Positions 42,404 through 53,596 of a stretch of DNA of 64,000 nt are shown here, piece by piece; position 1 is the first letter of the stretch; every line of letters starts with the position of its first letter. A program made the position numbers and the translations under genes. Origin of the DNA: Cladocopium goreaui (lineage: Eukaryota > Sar > Dinophyceae > Suessiales > Symbiodiniaceae); assembly GCA_947184155.2 (NCBI GenBank), contig CAMXCT020006644.1, positions 312,758 through 376,757 of the forward strand, written 5' to 3'. The notes below the pieces were generated by a model. That model had not been told where the DNA came from, did not search any database, and saw only the letters and a list, made by a program, of their open reading frames with translations.

Positions 42404-42616
42404 AAAATGTGGTTTCTTTTTTTTTCTCAGTAGAAGGTTTACAGAGACATTTCTCCCTAGTTTTCCCAGGTTGGAGCGTTCCCAGGCCACCGGTCACCGC
42501 CCTTTCCGGTTCCGCCCTTTCGCTTTCTAGGCGACGGCCGAGGGGATTGAATGGAAACGCCAGCGAGGCGCTGCAAAGGGGAAATCTTGGGGACTTCATG
42601 GTTCATCCAACTCGGT

Positions 42617-42847
42617 TACCACCTGGTTATGACTAACAGTTCGGTATGTTGATTTAAAGCCATCAAAACCCATGGTATAGATGGGCGATTTTATGGTGGT
42701 TGAATGGTGATCTAATGGGATTTACCATCTGGTTATGACTAACAGTTCGCCATGGTAGCCAGATGGCCCATAGAAATAGATGGTTTACCGAACTTAAAAG
42801 CATGGTGGATCTTTCCATGGCGAACTGTTAGTCATAACCAGATGCTA
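42617..42847. mobile_element. overlapping family A elements
   Basis: A left end TACCACCTGGTTATGACTAA at 42,617 is followed by a second left end, TACCATCTGGTTATGACTAA, at 42,723. A single right end TTAGTCATAACCAGATGCTA closes at 42,847. The inner copy (42,723-42,847) is a complete inverted-repeat element with the GTTCGCCATGG core. The outer one has lost its right end to it. Confidence 0.75.
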
Positions 42848-42911
42848 GTTCACTCTGGGAATATGGAATAAGCTGGTGGGATCAAGTAGGGTCAAGCCAC
42901 GGATGAACTAA

Positions 42912-43009
42912 TCAATAGATTGGTTTAAGGGAAAATCTTCAGGAAACCATAGATTCTCCCATTAAATATGGGGTTTTCCTGTAAATTTTCCCTTAAACCA
43001 ATCCATTGA
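42912..43009. mobile_element. MITE-like element, family F
   Basis: Left TCAATAGATTGGTTTAAGGG, right CCCTTAAACCAATCCATTGA: near-perfect complements. Inner TTCAGGAAACCATAGATT pairs in part with AATATGGGGTTTTCCTGTAA. A second copy lies at 48.04 kb. Confidence 0.8.
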
Positions 43010-43497
43010 ACTAAGCTAGTTACGATTCGTGGGATGAGCCACCAAGTAGGTTTGGCTGAGATGGTGGTTCATGTTAGTACAGCAATGTCAGAAACCTCCC
43101 ATATGGATGGTTGAAATCCCACACATGTATGGTAAAAATTGGGATGGTTTACTCTTGCTTTGCGAACATTCATTATATAATCAATTTTCCCCATGGTAAA
43201 TCCAGCAAAAATGGGGACTCAACTGGGATTTGTTTATTTTCTTTATATCCCCTGATGCAATCCAAGGAACGTAAGGTGCGAATCCTGAGTTGTGAGGGAA
43301 GATCATCAGGCAGCAAATTTCACAAGTTTCCATTTCAATTTTCGATCATTTTCTAGAGTTTCTATTTGATTGTCAATCATTTGATGTTTTCCAGAGTTTT
43401 CCGTTTGATGTTCACATGTTCTTCCAGAATTTCCCAACAGTTATGCCCCTTTATCATTTATAAGTCGGTAAGTCACCCCATTTATGAGATGTCCATC
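43010..43497. other. AT-rich non-coding stretch
   Basis: No exon or complete element seen. TTTCCATTT/AGAGTTT words repeat near 43,330-43,410. Confidence 0.45.
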
Positions 43498-43603
43498 TAC
43501 CCTCTGGCAATTTAACATAGCTATTGAAAGTGGCAATTTATATAGTTGATTTACGCATTAACAGGGACGATTTTCCACAGCTACGTGAGTTTACCAGAGG
43601 GTA
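43498..43603. mobile_element. MITE-like element, family A
   Basis: Left TACCCTCTGGCAATTTAACA, right CTACGTGAGTTTACCAGAGG then GTA. It sits 63 bp before a candidate terminal exon. Confidence 0.8.
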
Positions 43604-43666
43604 CAATCATAAAAATCACTGGTGCCTAGTGCTGTCACTGAAACGAATAAAGCCATCCATTGAAAG

Positions 43667-43791
43667 CCGCGCCAGTCACGCCGCGCGAAGCGCCCTTGAT
43701 CGTGGCTGAGCTGCCCGTGACGAAAGCCGCCACTACGGTGGAAGAACTGCAGGAGTGGAACGGGGCGAACTGGGTGGGGGTCTGGTGCTAA
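43667..43791 (+). CDS. candidate terminal exon
   Basis: A GC-rich frame after AAAG|CC reads APVTPREAPLIVAELPVTKA, then LQEWNGANWVGVWC and TAA at 43,789-43,791. Third positions are strongly G/C and the sequence falls back to AT-rich right after the stop, as expected for a last exon. No family recognised. Confidence 0.4.
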
Positions 43792-45027
43792 AGCCGTAAA
43801 AAAGTGAGATTTACCTAGAGGATAAAAATGTGAATCATAATTTTTAAAAAATATATTTTCCTCTTAGGAAAAATGATGAAACATGAAAAAAACACATGAA
43901 GTTGCACCTAGGAAAAACATAGTGAATCATGCTAGAATGGAGATTTACCTAGGAAAACTGGTGATTAAATGGGTATATAGCCAATATAGCCAACAATTTG
44001 CTTCATGGTTTGAACATGGTTGAACTACGTCTGCTGGCCGCCCCTATCTGGTTGAAACCACAAACCAGGAAGAGTTACAATACCCAGTGCGCACCAATGC
44101 GTGCATCCGCGTTGTTGAAATGAAATGAATATGAACGAAGCAAAAAAAGATAGTGAAAGGACATGTGGTTTATTATTGGGCAAGTGTTTCTTGCTGGGTT
44201 GGTGCATCCTGGTTCTCACTTACAACGTGCTTCGACGGAGTTGACATATGAAATGATTGTTTTATCTCGCATTCTCATATCCCTCACATCATTTCATACT
44301 ATTCCGGATAAATGATACCGTTGCCAACCCAACAATACCATTCCCACTTTTACAATATACCTCTACCAGTATATTTTTTAATACCAGCCCTAACATTGTT
44401 TTGGGATAGCCAAAAAGATGTTTTTTTGCAACCCCACTGTATACCAACCAACTGTCATAGCCAAACACCTAAAGTGATGAAAATCTTTGACAGAAATCAG
44501 TTTTCGGGCACCCACATGGTCTTGTTGGTTATTGCATGTCCCATATTATTAAACGAGGGCCAAGGACTGTGAGTAGTTTTGACATACGGTCACATAGATT
44601 TACATGTTTTTCTTTTGACTGTTTTTGTTGTTGTATTTTCCAAAGGTTGTTGTAGTATGTTCTTTTGTTTCTGTGGTTTCTGTTTGCAGGTGTGCTTTTA
44701 ATGCAGAAAATACCGCACTGCGGTGGTCCCCTGTTCCAGATTAAATCATCACTGTATCCCATATCCCCACATCCCAATGGTTGGAGAAACAACTTCTGCC
44801 GTAAATTGGTAGATGTTATAGGGGATTGGACGACATGTTCGGGATCATAAAAATGGTTGTGTTCAGTAATTATGGTCAACAATGATCAATGGATGTTAAT
44901 GGTGATTAGTCATGTTCAATGGAATTACCTTTTGGTAACAGGCCGCTGGGAAATTCCCGAACTAAATAGAGGTTGTGATTGGACAATCATCAGCTACATA
45001 GGATTGTATAGACCCTCATTGAGTCCC
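43792..45027. other. intron-like or intergenic DNA
   Basis: Words of the form ATTTACCTAGGAAAA repeat at 43,811-43,965. A family D-like right end (CTGGTTGAAACCACAAACCA) lies at 44,049-44,068. No exon called. Confidence 0.4.
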
Positions 45028-45195
45028 TACCCTTTGATAGACTAACATAGCTATGGAAAAATATTTGAGAACCAGCCTTAGGAGGGCATTTGTTATTTTT
45101 TGTGGGGTAAACATGTTCCATAGCTATAAATATATATATATACATATATATATATATATCATTATATATATATATATTAGTTTACCAGGAGGGTA
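45028..45195. mobile_element. MITE-like element, family A, expanded by an AT run
   Basis: Left TACCCTTTGATAGACTAACA, right ATTAGTTTACCAGGAGGGTA. The centre holds about 55 bp of TA microsatellite that other copies lack. The left inner arm ACATAGCTATGG also has a partner CCATAGCTATAAAT at 45,117. Confidence 0.7.
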
Positions 45196-45226
45196 TCTTT
45201 TGATGGCACATTTGCCGTATCACCAG

Positions 45227-45301
45227 GCAGCCGGACACACCGTGCTCTATGTGGGCGCCACCGATGCGGAGGCGCTAGTCACGCTAGTCGGACTGGGGAA
45301 G
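45227..45301 (+). CDS. candidate internal exon of 25 codons
   Basis: Exactly 75 bp between CACCAG|GCA and GGGAAG|GTTGTT. The frame reads AAGHTVLYVGATDAEALVTL then VGLGK, with very G/C-rich third positions. Intact borders at both sides make this one of the better exons in the right half. Family unknown. A 31-bp gap separates it from a family A element, as for other exons here. Confidence 0.45.
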
Positions 45302-45470
45302 GTTGTTGAAAGGAATGGAACTAACCAAAAATAGGGGATACAATATGGACTTAGCTGATGGATGTATAACACCCATTTTTTTGGGGATAGAATATGGATT
45401 GAACTGATGCAATAGTAATGTAATAGCAATGTAATAGTGAAGATAACACCGATCATAGAATTATTAACTA

Positions 45471-45576
45471 TACCCTCTGGTAAACTAACATAACTATGGA
45501 AAATCACCGTTTTCAATGGGTAAATCCACTATAAATCACCATTTTCAATAGCAAAGTGTTTGTTTACCGGAGGGTA
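45471..45576. mobile_element. MITE-like element, family A
   Basis: Left TACCCTCTGGTAAACTAACA, right GTTTGTTTACCGGAGGGTA. The interior is nearly identical to the copy at 6.1 kb (AAATCCACTATAAATCACCA). Confidence 0.85.
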
Positions 45577-45670
45577 TGTTCCAGGTTGAGAGGTTGACAT
45601 GGCGGGGTGACGTCTGCAGGTGGATGCTGTTTCAGTGGCCACCTTGCCCGGTGCTTTGGGCCTCAACGGC

Positions 45671-45725
45671 TGCAAGGTGGCCTCGGTGGCCTCGGTGGCC
45701 TGGGTGGCCTGGGTGGCCTGTGCGG
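45671..45725. repeat. 9-bp minisatellite GGTGGCCTC/GGTGGCCTG
   Basis: About five to six direct copies. On the minus strand it reads as repeated ATQ/ATE. The flanks (45,610-45,670) are GC-rich and may be exonic, but the frame is unclear. Confidence 0.8.
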
Positions 45726-45852
45726 AGACGTGGATTCTGATTCGCAGCATGTTTTAGAAAGTGGGTTTACTATGGAGGTAAATATGGGTTTACTATGGTT
45801 TAATATGGTTTTATAGGGATGATAATGGGATAATACTGGGATATTGATGGAT

Positions 45853-45950
45853 ATACCCTCTGGGTAAACATACAAAAAACTATTGAACATGGCCATTTAT
45901 AGTTGATTTACCCATTAAAAGTATGGTGATTTTCAATAGATTATGTAACA
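45853..45950. mobile_element. family A element, right end degraded
   Basis: Left TACCCTCTGGGTAAACATAC. The interior ATTAAAAGTATGGTGATTTT is the family in inverse order. The right end fades after ATGTAACAAATCACC. Confidence 0.55.
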
Positions 45951-47084
45951 AATCACCAGTGGTTAGAAGTTAAGAGTTATCAAGACCAAAAAAGAGTTGG
46001 GAGATGTTACAGTAGATATACAGTCACAGTATGTCACAATAGGGCTATAACCAATTTGGTTATAACTTGACTACCGTCCACTCGAGTCATCCCTTGGGTA
46101 TGTCATGCTATGGCGGTGAGCGTTTTTGTTTGTGAGTTGGCAACGTCCCTATTTTTTCACCGCAAATGGGTGGTATATAAACCATACCCTACTGGATGCT
46201 TATCAGATAGACTTATCATTAATTTATCACAGGGATGATATATTCTATATTATATCATTTCCATTCATGGGGTTTCTTCCATTATTTATATTACAATATA
46301 TACTATGTGTTTTTTCTTCGGGACGCAGGACACTGAGATTTGCATCCTGATCAACTTGTTTTGGCACCCAAATCACCGCACCGTTTTTTTTGTCTTTTAA
46401 GCAGGTTCTTAAAATGGGGTGAATTCTTACTTCAGCACCGATATTTATATATATATACATATATATATGTATATATATATGTATAGTATTTTTTTAATAC
46501 ATATAATTATATATTGTTTGTGCATTCGTATGCAATGAGTGAGGCTTTGTACAGAATATATATGTACAGAATTTGTATCATCTCAACAGTTGGCCTGCCA
46601 TTTGGCCGCGCAGGCGGTGCAGAACGCGGCAGATTCTTGGCTTCTGTTTGTTTTTACAGCCGCAGACAGTTCCACCCCAAAACAAAGATGTGAAACCTAA
46701 GGGGTTTCCGGATGGATCTTCCGAAGTGTGGCCGGAGGTGCCATGAGGTGCCCAAACTCCGAGGATGTTGTGCTGCTCAGCGACTTTCTTGGAAGTTTGG
46801 CATTTGCCCCTTGGCATATCTTGGCATTGTCCCCATCCTCATGAGTTGATCATCAAAATTGCGGGGGTTGGAGGAGGTTTCTGGAGATTTCATGATTTGA
46901 TGGGCTTTTGATATGATTATTGAAATTATATGAAATTGTTGAGGTTCGTAAATGCTCATAACATATCCATCACATCATGATATCGTGGATGGAAGAAACC
47001 GTTTTCAACTGGCGCAGGATTTCGCAACCATCCACAGTGAGCCATCTGAACTTTGAACCATGTTTGAACCATCCTTGCTGAGAA
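45951..47084. other. intron-like DNA
   Basis: AT runs at 46,442-46,510. A patch at 46,590-46,800 is moderately GC-rich with no clear frame. At 46,990-47,040 and 47,280-47,320, related strings with CGCAACCATCCACAGT form a direct repeat. Confidence 0.4.
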
Positions 47085-47161
47085 GGCCAAGCACAGATGT
47101 GTCATCGCCACAGCGTCGCCGGAGAAGTTTGTGACGGGGCTGAGGAACCATTACCGGGACG
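47085..47161 (+). CDS. candidate exon, weak likeness to threonine synthase C-terminal region
   Basis: The frame reads KAKHRCVIATASPEKFVTGL then RNHYRD, ending near GACG|GTTGGG. The IATASPEKF string resembles the ATA(H/S)P.KF motif near the C-terminus of threonine synthases. One short motif is thin evidence, so I give no gene name. The acceptor side is GCTGAG|AAG or GAGAAG|GCC. Confidence 0.3.
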
Positions 47162-48037
47162 GTTGGGGAATGAGGGGATGGAGATCCAGGAGGTTAAGAT
47201 ACTGTGAATGGAAGAAATCCTGAACTAGTTGATAGATGTTGATAGGTGGTTTATCCCATTATTTATAGGGTTTCAACCATCCAAGCTGGTGCACGATTTC
47301 GCAACCATCCACAGTAGGTTAACCATAGTTTAACCATAATTTAACCATGGTTTAGCCATGGTTCAACCATAGTTTAACCAGCTCAATTTGATGGACATGT
47401 TAAATTGAATTATCAGCAGCCTGATGGAAATGCTGATCACAAGAAAAAATCATGCCGATACCTTGCGGCAGTGTGGTTTGTGCATGTGGGTGCCACCAAT
47501 CAGCTAGCAACATCAATCCCTTCTTTCAGGACACTAATTTTCAGTCCACCTCGGCCATTGGTGAAAGTTCCAAGAATTGAAACAGTGCCACAGACGTCTC
47601 ATGCTCTCTTTGGAAGTTCGAAGCTCAGGGTGTCCCCAACATGTCATGATTTATGTGGGTACATCTAACATAGAATCCCAGCATTTCGCATAGAAGATCC
47701 GATTGTGCCAATTGTGCGGGAACAACTCCGGGTTTTCCGCGGGATTTTCGGAACCTAGCTGGCTCGACCTCAGGTGCTTTACAGCTTGTGCCCCAAGTGC
47801 AGCCCTGTGGCGGTTTGAATGCGACCTGAGCCGAACGTAGGGCGGATGTTTTATCGATTTTGCTCATGGCCATGGTGAGCTCGGGATTTTGTTCAAACCG
47901 ACCCTAAAAACAATCCAAGCATCAACCGAACGGATGTGGTGATTTGAGAATTGCATCAGAATCAACTACTTAACGATGTGTTCACTACTCGAAGCAACAT
48001 TTGAATCTTTGCTGATAATTGGGTAGCTCATGGTAGC
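47162..48037. other. intron-like DNA
   Basis: AACCATGGTTTAACC-type words repeat at 47,320-47,385. The patch at 47,690-47,880 is moderately GC-rich without clear borders. Confidence 0.4.
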
Positions 48038-48135
48038 TCAATGGATTGGTGTAAGGGAAAATTTAGGGGAAAGCTCCATATTAAATGGGAAAATCGATGG
48101 TTTCCTGCAGATTTTTTCTTAAACCAATCTATTGA
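48038..48135. mobile_element. MITE-like element, family F
   Basis: Left TCAATGGATTGGTGTAAGGG, right TTCTTAAACCAATCTATTGA. Second copy of the family at 42.91 kb. Confidence 0.75.
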
Positions 48136-48841
48136 GTAGCTCATGTTTTGAACTTTTGGGTTTTCTGTGTTGCCAAGTTGACCATGGCCACGACCTCCCC
48201 TAACCACCGGTAAAGTTGGAAGCTCCCGACAAAATCAAAGTGACTGCGGGCCGCTGGGGGCTGGCTGGTGTTTTTTTTGGACAACTAGCTGCGAACTTGG
48301 TTGGTGACTTAGTTTGCCTTTGTCGATCTATGAAACCTTTGGTTTGAACATGTTTCAACCATTAGTTTGATGTCCATTGCCCATTGGGGATCAAGACATT
48401 GATGGTGTTGAAATAGCACGGCGGCCAATACGAGCTGGCAAGAATCCAGTGACAAGTTTGGATATGATGGGCACTCTTTTAACTGGTGCAGTCTTGTTTA
48501 ATCAAGTTCTATCACATTACCAAAGCTATTGCAATTCAAATGCATTCCTTTCATCACCCTATAATTTGCCAGTATTCTCCATCATGTCATTTGTTTTGCA
48601 ATTTTCATTATCATTCCTATGATTCTTTCTTCTTTGTATATGATATGCACCGCAAGTACATACTTGGCACTTATATATATATAATCATGTATAGATAATA
48701 AATGATAATTATATATATGTCAATAATATGAATATGATACGTACATACTTCTCACCTTATGCCCCAGTTATATATGTATCTACATATATGGGAGATCCCC
48801 AGTTTTACGGGGATTAACGCCACGGATCCCATTCCGGTCAG

Positions 48842-48980
48842 ATTGGATTGCTGGCCTGGTCGGCTGCCCTGTCCATGCTGAGCTTCAAAGATGCCAAGCA
48901 GGTCGTGCAGATGGAGGTCGGGTCCTCCCCCGACCCAAAACCCTGGGATAATCCGTGGGATTTGACCTGCCTTCATCGAG
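48842..48980 (+). CDS. candidate internal exon, unknown protein
   Basis: Acceptor CCGGTCAG|ATT, possible GC donor CATCGAG|GCAATA. The 46-codon frame reads LLAWSAALSMLSFKDAKQVV, then QMEVGSSPDPKPWDNPWDL. Clean frame, G/C-rich third positions and a hydrophobic first part. No family recognised. Confidence 0.45.
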
Positions 48981-49795
48981 GCAATAACCTCGATTTTTAT
49001 TGCACATCTGGGTTTAGCGAAATGGGGTAAACATGGTAAACCATGGGTATGGGTGTAAAGTTTACATGTGGATTCACAACAGTTTAATGACCCCCCACCC
49101 CTGATTTGGGATACATAAATGATGGATGCTACAATCTGGATAAATTAGAACAACGTCCTTTGCCGAGGTCATCAGAAATGATGGTGAGTGCATGGGTAGC
49201 ATACGCACTGCTGGAGGTTAATATGTTTAAAGGTGCTGCAGACCACTCTCCGCATAGGTTTGCGGTTTGGTTCTGCATTCTTTGCATGCTTCGACAGGCA
49301 CTTGCTTCCGGTGAACAACCGGAGTGAGTGCGTTTCACCGTACCCTTTCCATTCATATCCCTAGTAGCCATATATAGCTCATCCTTTGATCCAATGTGGA
49401 TGCTTCCCGCAGAGCAAACAAATCAAACGCATACTGTAAAAGGAATGTAATGTCGCTGCATGAAGTCGTTGGTGATTCAAGTATGCGGTTCTTTTAGACA
49501 GTATATTTTGGAGAAATGCAGGCCCGCCCATCAGCAAAGACAAACCATCTATATTATAATAGCACATTTTTAAAATATTCATACGATTCATACATATTGA
49601 ATTGGTGCAGGCCGATCTTCATTTTTTCATTTTTAGATGTATACATGGCACCATGTGCCAATGTGTGCATATTTTAAGGTGTCCTGATCTATCCCTAACT
49701 TATCATCCAAATTCTTGGTCGTTTTGTTTGGGGAAATCAATGAGTTTAAGGCCCCACCATTATGGGACATCACCATTCTAATTCATAAATATATC

Positions 49796-50087
49796 CCAAG
49801 CCATATACTAATATATAAATATATATATATATACGCAATTATGTATTTATATATATATACATATGGATATATATTTATATATGTGTATTTATATATATAT
49901 TTACATATCAACATACACACACATATATACATATACATATGCATATGCATATGCAGATGCATATGCATATGCATTTTTCATACACATACACATACACATA
50001 CATGCATACATATATGCATACATACGTACGTACGTACGTACGTACGTACGTAGGTACGTAGGTACGTACGTACGTACACATACATAT

Positions 50088-50128
<41 letters not shown>

Positions 50129-50345
50129 TACGCATACATTACATTATATTACATTACATTACATATATATATATATATATACACATACACTACATTACAT
50201 TACATTACATTACAATACATTACATTACATTACATGACATTACATGACATACATACATATATGCACACACATATACATATATATATATATATTTAGATAG
50301 CTAGATCATTGCACTAAAATTGGTAATATATATATATATATGTTT
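49796..50345. repeat. complex microsatellite block
   Basis: Successive runs of TATA, CATATG, CATACA, CGTA (50,025-50,080), ACATAC and ACATT repeats span about 550 bp. The GCATAT segment at 49,938-49,976 and the CGTACG segment are self-complementary. Confidence 0.9.
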
Positions 50346-50755
50346 TGGCCACTTTTCGACGGAGGCTCCAAAGATGGTCTTGTTCCCACAGCGTGGGGCC
50401 TTGGACGAGGCGTTGTCTTGTTCCCACAGGATGGATTTTCATGGTGAATGGTGATCTTAACCAACAGTAAATACAACATTTGATGGTTAATGGTTCAATG
50501 GTTAATGGTTAATGGTTAATACTCGTATGATTGTTAACCAACAATTAATGGTTAATGGTTCGGGTTTTGTATACGTAAAAAAACCCTCAACTTGGTTAAG
50601 GAAAATTGTTTTAAGGTAGTAGCTTACACATGAATAGTTCATCATGTCTTGTTTTTTTCATGGACAATTGTTGTGTTTTTAATCAACAACAACTGTGATT
50701 TTTCAAAGTTTAGTTGTCAAGCAATGGTGATTAACGATGATTAGCCTATATTAGC

Positions 50756-50833
50756 CTCCGGTCATCAGCCACATGGCTGGACAATTCCCATGAAAAATGG
50801 AGGTTCAAACCGTCCAGCCATGTGTACCGGAGG
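50756..50833. mobile_element. short inverted-repeat element, family G (single copy)
   Basis: Arms CCACATGGCTGGAC and GTCCAGCCATGTG, with outer CCTCCGG/CCGGAGG, give a 78-bp foldback. No other copy in this window. Confidence 0.65.
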
Positions 50834-51396
50834 GTAAGACCTCTAAAAGTCCAAAACGGGAATGGATGAAAAACAATAAAATCCAATGTTTGAAGGGGAT
50901 GATGAACATCCATAAAATCCCAGCTTTATTGGGGTGAATAGCAGAGCACCAGGGTTTTTAATGGTGTTCATTTTCACAAAGTGAAACATGTGCAGAGTAC
51001 CAAGTAATTAGAACAACCGCAAATTGGGGTTGAGAAAAAAAGCATCCATTTTTGGGAAGCTTGTTTGCTTGACCACACTAACAACTGCTAAAGGTGCCCA
51101 TATGATGGGAGGATATAGGAGAAAAAAAACAGTTGTCAGCGAGAAGCAAGTGCACGATTCCAGTGTACATTTGGGTTCACACACACACGTCGCGGAGTCA
51201 GACAAATGTGCCCGCACTCATAGCCAGCAAAACTACATCTGAACGTTTCAGATGCTTTTGGTTCTTTTGGCACGTCGTATCATGTCGCGCTAAATCAATC
51301 AACAACAACCCTCCACTTCCTGTTTTTTTGATTGTTGACCATGTTGATTAGTTCACTTCTCCGCTTTGGTGGGGCCCAACTTTGACCAACCGTCAG

Positions 51397-51564
51397 GTGT
51401 TGATACAGCAAGGTCTCAACTCCTCCATCCACGACTTGGACGCCTCGGCGGAGAACTTCGTGCGAAGCAGTGGGGCGCCAGGGGCCAACCCCTGGGTGAA
51501 CCAACAGACGCTGTGCAGCGGAGTGCTCAAGAAAAGCGGCTTGAAGTTGCACCTTTCAGATTAA
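51397..51564 (+). CDS. candidate terminal exon, unknown protein
   Basis: Acceptor ACCGTCAG|GTG, then 55 codons and TAA at 51,562-51,564. The frame reads VLIQQGLNSSIHDLDASAEN, then ANPWVNQQTLCSGVLKKSG. G/C-rich third positions and a single clean frame. No family recognised. It is 113 bp upstream of another exon-like block, so the two may belong to neighbouring genes, or the stop may be bypassed by a donor at TTAAG|GTGTTG. Confidence 0.45.
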   Translation: MLIQQGLNSSIHDLDASAENFVRSSGAPGANPWVNQQTLCSGVLKKSGLKLHLSD

Positions 51565-51677
51565 GGTGTTGGTATTCTGTTTCAGTTTGGTTTTGCTGTG
51601 GTGCAGGGATATGCTAGACTTCTTTGCCCATCATGTTTTCACAGATTCCGCTCATCATTCATCTCTAATTCCACCAG

Positions 51678-51999
51678 TCAGGTGGAATCTTGGACGTTCT
51701 GAAGCAGCTACAGCCTGAAGACGAAGCTCTGTTGGTGGCTGCTGCTGTGGCCAGAGCCTCGGCCGACTTCCACCTCTCCCCCGGTGCCGTCGCCGCTTCC
51801 GCCGTGACGGTGGGCCGCGACACGCGCTGTGCAGTGGACGCCATCTGCAGCAGTGCGGCACTGGACCTCCCCGCGTCGCACGTGGCGTACCTGGCGGCCC
51901 GCACCGCTGCGAGCGCCGTCAGCGACCGCTGGGAGCAGTTTGGGACGGAGCCAGAGAGTGTGGGACACATGGCCTTGCAGGCGGTGCGAGGAGAAAGGG
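51678..51999 (+). CDS. candidate Ala-rich exon
   Basis: Acceptor TTCCACCAG|TCA. The open frame of about 107 codons starts SGGILDVLKQLQPEDEALLV and includes AAAVARASADFHLSPGAVAA, HVAYLAARTAASAVSDRW. The helix-turn-helix-like spacing of Ala-rich segments (A..VA...A.L.P..VA) suggests a helical repeat. A GTGGGT donor follows GAAAGG. I have seen Ala-rich repeat proteins of this sort described for dinoflagellates, but cannot name one. Best single exon of the right half. Confidence 0.55.
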
Positions 52000-52566
52000 G
52001 TGGGTTTGAGTGGTGCATGCTGGTTACCGGGAGTTTTGAAGCAGATTTTTGAAGTTGGAGATGGGATGACCATGGATAGTTTTTGGATTGGATAAGCAGG
52101 CGTATGGATTTTGGATCAACTTATCGCAGCTGGTAATAGATGCCTCACCGGCTACGAGCACTGTCGAAGACTAGAGTAGCCTTGGGGAACCATAGATTGT
52201 AGATTACTTGCAGATGGGAAGACACGCCAAGAACTCATGAGAATCTTCCAATTCGGTTCAGAAGGCCTTAATTCTGGAGTTTATAGGGACTGCCATGGCA
52301 GCCCTGATGCAAAGGGAACACCAGTATACATACATGTCAAGCAATGAAGCTGCATTTGTATCATGCAGTGTTTCAGATCTGGGAATGCCAGATAATATCG
52401 AGAAATGTATGTTTTTCTATGAAAGCAGCCATGGCAATGATTCCCAATTTTCAGCATGATTCTAGACTTGAATACCCACTCCCAAAAAAGAACCATATCT
52501 TTCCCTAGAAACACACAACAAACACACACACACACATAATATATACATATACACGCATAGGGTCAT
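52000..52566. other. intron-like DNA
   Basis: No exon or element seen. A CACA run at 52,520-52,540 borders the cassette. Confidence 0.45.
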
Positions 52567-53596
52567 ACATGTTACATTCCAAATTACTTTACTTCGTGTG
52601 ATCCCCACCATGACATTTATACATGTTCTTACTGGCATATCTTCTGGCATTCTATCTGACATATCTTCTGGCATTCTATCTGGCATATCTTCTGGCATAT
52701 CTTCTGGCATTCTATCTGACATATCTTCTGACATTCTATTTGGCATTCTATCTGGCATATTTTCTGGCATATCTTCTGGCATTCTATCTGACATATCTTC
52801 TGACATTCTATTTGGCATATCTTCTGGCATATCTTCTGGCATTCTATCTGGCAAATCTTCTGGCATTCTATCTGGCATATCTTCTGGCATTCTATCTGAC
52901 ATATATATCTGGCATTCTATCTGGCATATATTCTGACATATCTTCTGGCATTCTATCTGGCATTCTATCTGGCATATCTTCTGGCATATCTATCTGGCTT
53001 CTGGCATTCTATCTATCTTCTGGCATTCTATCTGGTATTCTATCTGGCATATCTTCTGGCATATGGCATTCTTCTGGCATATCTTCTGGCATCTCTATCT
53101 TCTGGCATTCTATCTGGCATTCTATTTGGCATTCTATCTGGCATATCTTCTGGAATATCTTCTGGCATATCTATCTGGCATATCTTCTGGCATTCTACCT
53201 GGCAAATCTTCTGGCACTCTATCTGACATTTTATCTTCCTACATGAGGTCCGGCAGGGAACACTTGGCGTGGATACTCGCGGTTGAGGTCCGGCAGGGAA
53301 CACTGGGCGTGGCTGGTCGTGGTTGAGGTCCGGCAGGGAACACTGGGCGTGGCTGGTCGTGGTTGAGGTCCGGCAGGGAACACTGGGCGTGGATGGTCGT
53401 GGTTGAGGTCCGGCAGAGAACACTGTGGATCGCGAGTCGCAGTTGAGCAGGAGGACGAGGAGGACAACGAGACGAGGAGGACAACGAGAGGAGGAGGACA
53501 ACGAGAGGAGGAGGACGACGAGAGGAGGAGAGGAGAGGAGGAGGAGGAGAAGGCAACTTAGATAAAATCTAACAACCCTCACCTGGCAGGTGGGGA
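52567..53596. repeat. composite minisatellite cassette, copy 2 (inverted)
   Basis: The same parts as at 17-18 kb in reverse complement: a unique end with CGTGTGATCCCCACCATGAC; about 600 bp of TTCTGGCATATC/TGGCATTCTATC units; five copies of the 42-bp unit (AGGTCCGGCAGGGAACACTG); a GAGG/GACGA tract; and a unique end with CCCTCACCTGGCAGGTGGGG. The two ends match copy 1 beyond the repeats, so this is a defined module and not independent expansions. Confidence 0.9.

Larger units (their letters stand above)
48981..51396. other. intron-like DNA with large microsatellite block
   Basis: No exon called. GGTTAATGGTTAATGG-type words occur at 50,480-50,560. A single inverted-repeat element is at 50,756-50,833. 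Confidence 0.4.

Noticed and set aside
49715-50237. ORFs through the microsatellite block
   Set aside because: Pure CATA/TATA/CGTA repeats on both strands.
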